Shown: in pieces, positions 17,927-24,611 of the stretch | Layout: the number at the start of each line of letters is the position of its first letter | How positions within the stretch are numbered: position 1 is the stretch's first letter | Assembly: GCF_030372765.1 (NCBI RefSeq) | Contig: NZ_JAUCMW010000010.1 | Location: forward strand, 40,364 to 104,363 | DNA from: Labilibaculum sp. K2S | GTDB lineage: Bacteria; Bacteroidota; Bacteroidia; Bacteroidales; Marinifilaceae | Direction: 5' to 3' | DNA: 64,000 nt | The notes under the pieces: generated by a model | The model's input: the letters and a program-made list of their open reading frames with translations, nothing else | What the model was told of the DNA's origin: nothing | Databases searched by the model: none | Translations under genes and position numbers: made by a program

Positions 17927-18652
17927 ATGAAAGTAAGATGTTTACTAGTTGATGATGAAGATCTTGCTCTTGATGTGATGGAGGCATATATCAAGAGAAT
18001 TGACTATTTGCAATTGGAAGGAAGATGCAAAAGTGCAGTTGAGGCTTTATCTGTTTTAAACAGCAAAAAAATTGATTTGCTTTTTCTTGACATTCAGATG
18101 CCGGGATTAACAGGAATTCAATTGCTGCGAAATATTTCCAATCCTCCAACAGTGATATTCACCACCGCCTATTCCGAATATGCCTTGGAAAGTTATGATC
18201 TGGAAGCCTTGGATTATTTAATCAAACCAATTCCTTTCGAACGTTTTATAAAAGCTGTAAACAGATATTTCAAGCTCAAGAAACACGATTATCAGATTCC
18301 CGAAAAAAAGGAACAAAGCAGCACCGATCAGGCATTTATATTCGTAAAATCCGAAAAGAAAATGGTGAAAGTTTTCTTGAATGAAATACTTTACATTGAG
18401 AGCCTGCGGAACTATGTAAGTATTTATCTGGAAAACGGACAGGAAATTGTGACTCTTAACACCATTAGTAATATTGAAGAAAAACTACCCGAAACAAATT
18501 TCCTAAGAATACACAGATCATTTGTTATTGCGATCGACAAAATTGAAAGTTTCACTTCAAGCCTTGTTCAAGTCGAACAAAAATACATCCCAATTGGCCG
18601 AAATTACAAAAGTATGGTTATGGATGTACTCAACCAAAACAGCATCAACTAA
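17927..18652 (+). CDS. LytTR-family response regulator (orphan)
   Basis: The 241-residue protein has a receiver domain (about 1-120) with the acidic pair near residues 9-12, the phospho-acceptor Asp55 in FLDIQMPG, Thr in FTTAYSEYA and Lys in LIKPIPFERF. A LytTR DNA-binding domain follows (about 138-238; FVKSEKKMVKVFLNEILYIE, LRIHRSFVIAIDKI). Such proteins bind pairs of short direct repeats upstream of targets. The usual partner (a LytS-like or 7TM kinase) is not adjacent, so the sensor is unknown. Its own leader is nearly the same as that of a starch-locus GH13 gene, suggesting autoregulation together with that locus. Confidence 0.93.
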   Translation: MKVRCLLVDDEDLALDVMEAYIKRIDYLQLEGRCKSAVEALSVLNSKKIDLLFLDIQMPGLTGIQLLRNISNPPTVIFTTAYSEYALESYDLEALDYLIKPIPFERFIKAVNRYFKLKKHDYQIPEKKEQSSTDQAFIFVKSEKKMVKVFLNEILYIESLRNYVSIYLENGQEIVTLNTISNIEEKLPETNFLRIHRSFVIAIDKIESFTSSLVQVEQKYIPIGRNYKSMVMDVLNQNSIN

Positions 18653-18712
18653 CGAATTTGCTTTGGATTTTCACACGGCATTTCCTGAAAGATGTGGACA
18701 CATTAAAATTAA

Positions 18713-18745
18713 ATAAAAACAATTACACAAAAATTGAGACACTAC
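18713..18745 (+). repeat. Shared leader of tandem array 2
   Basis: Second copy of the ~33-nt segment at 5071-5103: AAAAACAATTACACAAAAA, then GAGACACTAC, with four differences. Array 2 begins immediately after it. Confidence 0.7.
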
Positions 18746-19020
18746 CCCGCCAAACTTTTTTTTGATTATCTAAATTGCGCCAGCCTGTCTCCAAACAATT
18801 TTTTGATTGCCTGGCTCACGCCAGATGATCTCCAAACTTTTTTTTGACTACCTAGCTCGTGCCAGATGACCGCCAAACAATTTTTTGACTACCTGGCTCG
18901 TGCCAGATGATCGCCAAACTTTTTTTTGACTACCTGGCTCGTGCCAGATGACCACCAAACTTTTTTTTGACTGCATGGCTTGCGCCAGATGATCGCCAAA
19001 CTTTTTTTGATTGCCCAGAT
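18746..19020 (+). repeat. Tandem array 2: about seven 41-bp units
   Basis: Units of exactly 41 bp follow one another: TCGCCAAAC, T8 (or AAT6), GACTACCTGGCTCGTGCCAG, ATGA. Six full units and one partial are seen; the first (18746-18786) is the most diverged. Each central unit contains a perfect hairpin CTGGC-TCGT-GCCAG, and changes within it (TCGT/TCAC, GTGCC/ACGCC) stay mostly in the loop. The unit sequence differs from array 1, but period, T-tract and leader are shared. Confidence 0.93.
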
Positions 19021-19083
19021 CACCATAGAAAGTCTCTATATTATAACTGAATGAGATACTGCTATAAAAACCACATTAAATTG

Positions 19084-19139
19084 AAAAAGCCGTTCATAAG
19101 AACGGCTTTTCGCTGGGGTATCTGGTTTCCGAAACATCG
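19084..19139. repeat. 56-bp direct repeat, left copy, with embedded terminator hairpin
   Basis: This segment is identical over 56 bases to 24482-24537 in the same orientation. Its first half is a perfect hairpin AAAAGCCGTTC-TTAT/ATAA-GAACGGCTTTT flanked by A and T tracts, a bidirectional terminator. The two copies enclose the TssD gene cluster. They could be a duplicated terminator, recombination seam or attachment-like site. Confidence 0.9.
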
Positions 19140-19285
19140 AAATATTGCTGAATAAGTATGCCAGCCAAATCGTTTATAGGAGACAAGGGCCCCATGGGTA
19201 TCGGTAAAGGTTTTGAAGTATCAAAACCATCTTGTGCACTACTTAATAAACTCGCAAAATCGAGAAAATGACCTAAAGAATTACC
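19094..19285 (-). pseudogene. Open 3' fragment of an unrecognised gene
   Basis: On the minus strand a stop-free frame ends at TGA 19094-19096. Its end reads SKPLPIPMGPLSPINDLAGI, then LIQQYFDVSETRYPSEKPFL. The composition looks like a real protein C-terminus, but no start codon precedes it: upstream the frame runs into the relic at 19281-19427. The last 13 codons lie inside the 56-bp repeat. I do not recognise the family. Confidence 0.4.
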
Positions 19286-19427
19286 ATTTTACAGGTACAG
19301 CAATCCTTTCTCCTAAACCACTCTTTGTGCTAGAGTCCAATAAACGAATAGAAATGCTGTCATTTTTTTGTTCAAATAATCCTATCCCATAATTTCTTCC
19401 TAGTGGAATATTATTATATATATATAC
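19281..19427 (-). pseudogene. Decayed paralogue of the small lipoprotein gene at 19901-20491
   Basis: The last 48 codons of this minus-strand frame read PLGRNYGIGLFEQKND, then SISIRLLDSSTK and GERIAVPVKW before TAA. They line up with two separated parts of the neighbouring lipoprotein: YEPFRRRFGITLF and DSIRIDFRNP...GRITVPVEW. About 90 residues between them are missing here, and a TGA stop precedes the fragment, so it is a deleted copy of a related gene. Confidence 0.65.
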
Positions 19428-19446
19428 TCAATTCTCATAAAAGATT

Positions 19447-19890
19447 TCACTTTAAAAATTTAGGTAAGAACCTCCCAAACAACAACATAAGCAAAGTGTA
19501 AAACACAATAAAACCTGGCAATATGATCGTAAACAATCCATATACTCTTGATTCCGATTCCGACTCCCAAATGGATATATTTTCCCATCCGCATAAATGT
19601 AATATCGTTTTTGATATTTCTCTATCAAACATTAAATATCCATCAATCGATTCCATTCCAAAAAAGCTAATTCCAGCAAACAATAGGATTGCTAATATGC
19701 GGTAAAGAAATTTAGCTCCATATTTCTTTATTGAAAAAAATAAAACCATTACCAAAACGAAAAAAATCAAAAGGTGCGTAATATTCATATACTTCCATTG
19801 TCGAAAATAGAGATTAATATATGCAACAATACTTAAGCTAATTATTTCGCAAAAAAGAATAAGAGCTAGGTACTTGAGTATTTTTTTCAT
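19447..19890 (-). CDS. Unknown four-helix membrane protein of the TssD island
   Basis: The 147-residue protein has four hydrophobic segments (about 6-27, 38-56, 63-82 and 120-141) with a polar loop between helices 3 and 4 (SIDGYLMFDREISKT, WESESESRVYG). I recognise no family. It is the last gene of the minus-strand island series, 10 nt after the lipoprotein gene, and very AT-rich. By position it may protect the producer from the putative effector encoded upstream; this is inference. Confidence 0.55.
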   Translation of the reverse strand: MKKILKYLALILFCEIISLSIVAYINLYFRQWKYMNITHLLIFFVLVMVLFFSIKKYGAKFLYRILAILLFAGISFFGMESIDGYLMFDREISKTILHLCGWENISIWESESESRVYGLFTIILPGFIVFYTLLMLLFGRFLPKFLK

Positions 19891-19900
19891 AAATAAATGT

Positions 19901-20491
19901 TTACCATTCTACAGGCACAGTAATTCTTCCGTTTAAATTATCTCCTGCTCTAGGATTCCTAAAGTCTATCCTAATAGAGTCACCACTAACTATTTGATCA
20001 AATATTTCTTTGTAATTGCATTTAAAATCATCTAAATTACCAACAAGTAATGTATCCTGTTTAAGTGCTATCATTTTTTTAATATCCTCTGAGAAATACT
20101 TTTGAAAAGTTTGAGAAGAATCCAATCTATGCCATGTTTTAAAAACAAATACCTCTTCTTCATATGGATATATATGCTTAAACTTAGTATTTGATATTCT
20201 CTTTAACTTTTTCTCTTGCTCTCGGAACAAGGTTATCCCGAACCTCCGTCTGAAAGGTTCATATTCATAATCGATAGAAGTAAAAGATCTTCTCCTTAAA
20301 GAATTATTCTTGATTTTAAGTTTAAGAGGAAGGTTAATTCTAAAAATTTTCTTGTACTTAGAACTCATTCTTAAAACGACAGGATAATCTACCCTTTTCT
20401 GTTCTATCACAATAGCTTCCTTGGTATCTTTGCATGAATTTAAAAGAATCATTAAAATACTAACAACTATTATTATTTTAAATTTACTCAT
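19901..20491 (-). CDS. Unknown lipoprotein of the TssD island
   Basis: The 196-residue product has a lipoprotein signal (MSKFKIIIVVSILMILLNSC, lipidated Cys20). The mature part is rich in Lys/Arg and beta-forming residues and ends GRITVPVEW. No known family is seen. A truncated paralogue lies 480 bp downstream, showing that such genes are duplicated and lost here, a pattern common for immunity genes of contact-dependent or T6SS toxins. A periplasm-facing immunity role is therefore an inference from pattern, not from motif. Confidence 0.55.
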   Translation of the reverse strand: MSKFKIIIVVSILMILLNSCKDTKEAIVIEQKRVDYPVVLRMSSKYKKIFRINLPLKLKIKNNSLRRRSFTSIDYEYEPFRRRFGITLFREQEKKLKRISNTKFKHIYPYEEEVFVFKTWHRLDSSQTFQKYFSEDIKKMIALKQDTLLVGNLDDFKCNYKEIFDQIVSGDSIRIDFRNPRAGDNLNGRITVPVEW

Positions 20492-20839
20492 CTATAAATA
20501 TGTTCAATTACACAACAATTCCTTTTCCTTACTTATTAGTCATTAAGACTTCAACTCCTTTTGTTTATGTCCTTGACGAATACTTCGTTTTATAAACAAA
20601 GTTACAATCCAAAAAAACAGATACACAGCCAAAGACCAATAAAAACACTCTCAGATTCTTAGTTATAAATTTATATTGTTTTTTATTTTAACGAATTCCT
20701 CTTTATGACTAGAATTTTCCAATATCGCTATTATCGCATCCTCTTTTCTTTTTCAGAAAGTTCACCAAACCATCTCTCATATCATAATTCAAAAAGCAAT
20801 CCATTTATAGAACTGCTTTTAATCTTCATAAAGTAATTA
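20492..20839. other. 348-bp gap in the island
   Basis: AT-rich DNA between the propeller and lipoprotein genes. A hairpin that may end the upstream transcript lies at 20791-20820. A short frame near 20700-20780 on the minus strand (reading ERWFGELSEKEKRMR before two stops) looks protein-like and may be another relic, but is too short to assign. Confidence 0.35.
20791..20820 (-). terminator. Possible terminator after the propeller gene
   Basis: AAAAGCAGTTC pairs with GATTGCTTTTT (one G:T and one mismatch) over a loop of about 8 nt, read on the minus strand and followed by T residues, 20 nt after the stop. Confidence 0.5.
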
Positions 20840-22072
20840 TTAACGATCTCTAAAATTAGTCCACTTTTGCACGCCATCTTTTAAATTGGCATCAATGGCA
20901 ATTACCTGACCTGTAACATTCACTAGATACAATACTCCATCTCCTATTACTATATTTGATGTTACATGAGAATAAGTATCAAACTCCCACAACATTTTCC
21001 CGTTTTTAAGGTTTATGGCTCGTAATTTTCCTTGCTCTGTACTTATGTAAAGATTCTTTTCATCTGATCCAATAGGTTTGTTAATAGGCACATTAAGCGT
21101 CTCATTATTTGGGAATTCATACGTCCATTTTGGCTTGTCTAATTTCTTACCTGCAAGAGATATTCCTTTTTGTCCCATTCTTTTTTTCACATAACCTTTT
21201 TGTGTTAAAATTATATCAATCCAATTTCTATCATATTTCATAAATTCTTTAGATAGAATATTCCCATTTTCTATATTTAGTTTAAGAATACTATCATTAC
21301 GATTTCTCACAACTATATTATCCCCACATGCAGTAACTGAATCGAAATATTCCTCTTTATACTTCCAGATAATTTTTTTAGAATTAATAGAAATGCATAA
21401 TAAAGTATCTTTGCTTTTACCTATTAAAAAATCATTCTGAGTCATCAACAAATAAAACGGCATACTGCTTTTATATTCCCACTTTTTTTCTCCTGATGCA
21501 GCATCTAAGCCAACGGTAGTCGAATCTTTTGATAGAAAAAGAAAATCCTTCTGTTTATTATACTTACTCGTTCGAATGTTATACTCTTCAGTAGTCCAGA
21601 CCAATTTCCCTGTTCTTTTACAAATACCTTTAAAAGCTCTATAGTCAGTAAGAATGATATTGGATTTTGTATTCAACATTTCTCCATTTGATCTATTTTT
21701 ATACTTTTCAACCCAGTATTTCTCTCCCGTTTTTCCATTGAAACAAATAATTGTATCTCGTTTTGAAACAAACATAGTGTCGTTTGATAATACAAGGTTA
21801 GATGATTCTGTTCTTCCGCTCAAATTAAAATGTCCTACATACCTTTCATTATTTGAGAAAACCCAACGCGCTTCATTAACTTTTTCAACATGAAGAACTC
21901 TTGCTCTCAAATTGTAATGAGATTTAATTAACTTAAGCATAGTATTAGAATTCTCCTGACTTTTAGCCGGAAGTAACGATACACAAAATAGAATAGTCAC
22001 TACTAAATAAAATCTTCTCGTTGTATTTGATAAAGTATTCATATTATAACTCCAACTTTTTATTTTACTCAT
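20840..22072 (-). CDS. Exported PQQ-like beta-propeller protein of the TssD island
   Basis: The protein has up to 410 residues. An ATG at codon 11 gives a more usual signal peptide (MNTLSNTTRRFYLVVTILF..., cleavage near AKSQ), so the first ten residues may not be used. The mature part has six to seven repeats of the PQQ/quinoprotein type: GKTGEKYWVEKY, KRTGKLVWTTEEY, DAASGEKKWEYKS, SINSKKIIWKYKEE, LKNGKMLWEFDTY and LKDGVQKWTNF. Such propellers in periplasmic proteins mediate protein contacts (as in BamB) rather than bind PQQ; no catalytic residues are seen. It begins 12 nt after the putative effector gene, so they form an operon. It could neutralise, chaperone or anchor that product. Confidence 0.7.
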   Translation of the reverse strand: MSKIKSWSYNMNTLSNTTRRFYLVVTILFCVSLLPAKSQENSNTMLKLIKSHYNLRARVLHVEKVNEARWVFSNNERYVGHFNLSGRTESSNLVLSNDTMFVSKRDTIICFNGKTGEKYWVEKYKNRSNGEMLNTKSNIILTDYRAFKGICKRTGKLVWTTEEYNIRTSKYNKQKDFLFLSKDSTTVGLDAASGEKKWEYKSSMPFYLLMTQNDFLIGKSKDTLLCISINSKKIIWKYKEEYFDSVTACGDNIVVRNRNDSILKLNIENGNILSKEFMKYDRNWIDIILTQKGYVKKRMGQKGISLAGKKLDKPKWTYEFPNNETLNVPINKPIGSDEKNLYISTEQGKLRAINLKNGKMLWEFDTYSHVTSNIVIGDGVLYLVNVTGQVIAIDANLKDGVQKWTNFRDR

Positions 22073-22084
22073 GATAATAATAAT

Positions 22085-23419
22085 TTAATTTTGGTATCGA
22101 GTACAACACACTTCCGATAATTCCCGATCTTCATATAAAAAGTAATTCACATATTTTGGTTCAAATCCAAAAACATCCCCTGCTACACTTGTATCAAGAA
22201 TTCTAATACTCGTAGGAACAATCTTTTTATTTGAAAACAAAATATGTTCTTCTTTTTTATAATGAAGAAATAATCTACAAAATTGAGGCGTTTCAAACTT
22301 ACCATCATCATCAACATCACATAAATCAGACCAAGAGATTCCACAAGAATTATAAATTACTTCAAACATATCTTCTTCAAATCGATCCCAATGATCATTA
22401 CCAATAGCCAATAAAGCGCTAACCCCAAAACCGGCCGAAGCACTTATCAAAGTTCCAGCTGCCGTTAACATGTTATCCATCATCTTTTCTGGTTCATAAG
22501 CACTTTCCAATGAGATTAATGAGTCTACATATCCTAGAGTATTAACATTTTTAAATGCAAACTTCATGAATTTTTTTGCATAACCACTCTTTCTTACCAA
22601 ATCTTTAACGGCTTTCGTATTTGTTCCTATAAATGATTTTAATTCCTTATTTGATTGATACATTCTCTTTAAAACAGCATCAGTCGTACCGTTCGTTACT
22701 CTTTTATTTACAAGGAATAATTCTATTCCTTTTGTATTCCCAGTAGTTCTATATTTCATCAGCTGTTGAAGCTCTTTATTGCTTGCACCCAATGAGTTTG
22801 CAATTGCTTTGAATTTTTTACCACTCAATTCTTTGCTTTTAAAGAAATCTTCGGCATGCTCTAAAGTAAAGGCACTAATATTTTGAGCTTTGGTTTGAAA
22901 GTAAGATTCTACATAATCTGAGGTCAATCCCAAAATTTCGGCACCATTACTTAGCTTCTTCATTTCTTTGGTCAGAATCTGTTCTGCAATAGCTGTTGGA
23001 TTTGCTATTTCTTTTTCTGTCCAGCCTCCTTGTTCAAGAATGATTAATATTTCATCTTCATTTTTCAAAAACTCCAATTTCTGAAGATGTTTAAACACGG
23101 TAGCGACAATAAATCGGGCTTCGGCTTCAATCCCCACAATTACATCGCCCAATACATCTCTAAGCACTTTTGAACAATACTTTGTATCCGCAAATTCATT
23201 TAAAGAATCCTCAGGTTTATAATGAAATATTCCCAATGCCTGAATAAAATTATCTAATGGTGATCCTTTACCCAATCTTATCTGCTCACTTATTATATAA
23301 TTTATAATCTCCAATAAGCCACCACCTTGAACCTGATCACTTTCGGTAATTTCTTTTTCCTCAATACTTAATTTATTCGCAGGAAAATCGTTTAGCCAGA
23401 TAGTTGTAACTCCCTTCAT
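22085..23419 (-). CDS. Putative T6SS cargo protein/effector, unknown family
   Basis: The 444-residue protein begins 3 nt after the TssD gene, the usual place for a cargo of a dedicated Hcp. No signal peptide is present, as expected for a T6SS substrate. Residues ~85-300 are helical and charged. A hydrophobic glycine-rich segment at 317-340 (TAAGTLISASAGFG, SALLAIG) could insert in a membrane. A DxDxDG calcium-binding-like loop is at 368-373, followed by a beta-rich C-terminus with a CC pair near the end. I cannot match it to a known toxin. A pore-forming or membrane-acting toxin is one possibility; a structural or adaptor protein is another. Confidence 0.5.
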   Translation of the reverse strand: MKGVTTIWLNDFPANKLSIEEKEITESDQVQGGGLLEIINYIISEQIRLGKGSPLDNFIQALGIFHYKPEDSLNEFADTKYCSKVLRDVLGDVIVGIEAEARFIVATVFKHLQKLEFLKNEDEILIILEQGGWTEKEIANPTAIAEQILTKEMKKLSNGAEILGLTSDYVESYFQTKAQNISAFTLEHAEDFFKSKELSGKKFKAIANSLGASNKELQQLMKYRTTGNTKGIELFLVNKRVTNGTTDAVLKRMYQSNKELKSFIGTNTKAVKDLVRKSGYAKKFMKFAFKNVNTLGYVDSLISLESAYEPEKMMDNMLTAAGTLISASAGFGVSALLAIGNDHWDRFEEDMFEVIYNSCGISWSDLCDVDDDGKFETPQFCRLFLHYKKEEHILFSNKKIVPTSIRILDTSVAGDVFGFEPKYVNYFLYEDRELSEVCCTRYQN

Positions 23420-23422
23420 AAC

Positions 23423-24151
23423 CTATTGTTTTTTTGTTTTTAACTTTGACTTTAATTTGATTTTCATTTCGTTGGATTTTATTGCAATATTCTCCAACTT
23501 ATTATCAACAAGTTCATTTCCTTGGTATTCAATTATTCTGTTTGGAAAATTTAAATTGGAAGAAAATGATTTCCCTACGGCATTTTGACTTTTAACACAT
23601 AAAATAAATTCACCATGGTCAAGCCAATTGTTCCAAATTACACCATCTAAACTTTCATAATACATTTCTGTTATTACAGGTTGTGATTCTTCTTGCTCCT
23701 CTTCATCTTCAGTACTCACTGGCACAGCCGTAGGCTCCACATTCTGCCTGCTTAAATCGCTTACCTTCCAGTTTTTTTCAACCATGGTTTGTCCGTCTTG
23801 AACGATGATGGCTGGTGAGAGTTTAAGGACGCTTACCATTGGATCCTTGCCTTCGCTGTGAAAATAATCGTGATGTGCAATACAAAGAGTATCGTGCAGC
23901 TCGATGGTTCGGCTTTTGGATGCAAGAGTAACCGGTGAGAACACCAATTTCACATACTTCATATCCAAATTGCTGGCTCCCCAAGCATACAAATGTGTAT
24001 TTTTAGGACTTTCTACCTCTATATTGAACAAACCACCTAAGGGTTGTGTGGAAGCGGTGCCATTGGTATTGATTTTTTGGTCGAAACCAAAATCTAATCG
24101 TCGTATGTTGTAAACCAGATCGTCAACATACATTTTTGCTACTATACTCAT
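23423..24151 (-). CDS. tssD: T6SS tube protein TssD (Hcp) with C-terminal extension, orphan
   Basis: Residues 1-128 match the Bacteroidota (T6SSiii) TssD/Hcp family: the short first strand MSIVAKMYVDDLVYNI, FGFDQKINTNGTASTQPLGG in the usual place of the DxxGRPSxxPxGG motif, FNIEVES, KYVKLVFSP, TIELHDTLCIAHHDYF, and LSPAIIVQDG ending in KNW. Hcp subunits form the hexameric tube that carries toxins. The usual size is ~130 residues; here an acidic linker (EDEEEQEES, about 148-156) leads to a ~85-residue extension with a very basic tail (KLKSKLKTKKQ). It heads a minus-strand series (cargo, propeller, lipoprotein, membrane protein). No sheath, baseplate or ATPase genes occur in the window, so it depends on a T6SS elsewhere in the genome. 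Confidence 0.82.
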   Translation of the reverse strand: MSIVAKMYVDDLVYNIRRLDFGFDQKINTNGTASTQPLGGLFNIEVESPKNTHLYAWGASNLDMKYVKLVFSPVTLASKSRTIELHDTLCIAHHDYFHSEGKDPMVSVLKLSPAIIVQDGQTMVEKNWKVSDLSRQNVEPTAVPVSTEDEEEQEESQPVITEMYYESLDGVIWNNWLDHGEFILCVKSQNAVGKSFSSNLNFPNRIIEYQGNELVDNKLENIAIKSNEMKIKLKSKLKTKKQ

Positions 24152-24481
24152 TTTATGTTTCGCTTAATTGTAAAAGTATAATAACTTCTCCCGTAAAAAC
24201 TAAGCTGGAGAAGCGAACTCTTTTGTTAATTATTAGTAAGAGGTAGTAAAGATAATAAAAATAAATTATGTGCATTTAACAGGTGCGAATTATCGTTAAT
24301 CACTTTCATCGCAAAACAGAATGAACCGCCACAAACACATCATTACAAATAGCTTACAGCCTAATAAATATTTAAGGATTACGATTTCCTACACCGAACC
24401 GCTACAACAAAGACTGATTTCACAACAAACATCCCGACAAATTAAAGACTGTAAAGCTATTGAATGAATGGTATAAAACAC
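24152..24481. other. Upstream region of the TssD island
   Basis: 330 bp between the tssD start and the right 56-bp repeat. It must hold the island promoter on the minus strand, but no TAnnTTTG-type element is obvious. No gene or RNA is recognised. Confidence 0.35.
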
Positions 24482-24537
24482 AAAAAGCCGTTCATAAGAA
24501 CGGCTTTTCGCTGGGGTATCTGGTTTCCGAAACATCG
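24482..24537. repeat. 56-bp direct repeat, right copy, with embedded terminator hairpin
   Basis: Identical to 19084-19139. Here the hairpin lies downstream (minus strand) of the GH13 gene ending at 24612 and probably serves as its terminator. The frame that is open across the left copy has a stop 27 nt upstream of this one, so the shared segment is not coding here. Confidence 0.9.
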
Positions 24538-24611
24538 GAAATCGGTCTTGCTTATTTGATACCGATTATTAAATTGTATATCGGCACTACTCAATTATAT
24601 CTTTTATAAAA

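Noticed and set aside
18746-19020. CRISPR array or integron attC series
   Set aside because: Period is a fixed 41 bp with no variable cassette or spacer, and no cas or integrase gene is present.
19160-19275. Plus-strand frame (MPAKSFIGDKGPMGIGKGF) as a PAAR-like small protein
   Set aside because: It is short, lacks PAAR repeats, and the opposite strand gives a more protein-like sequence over the same bases.
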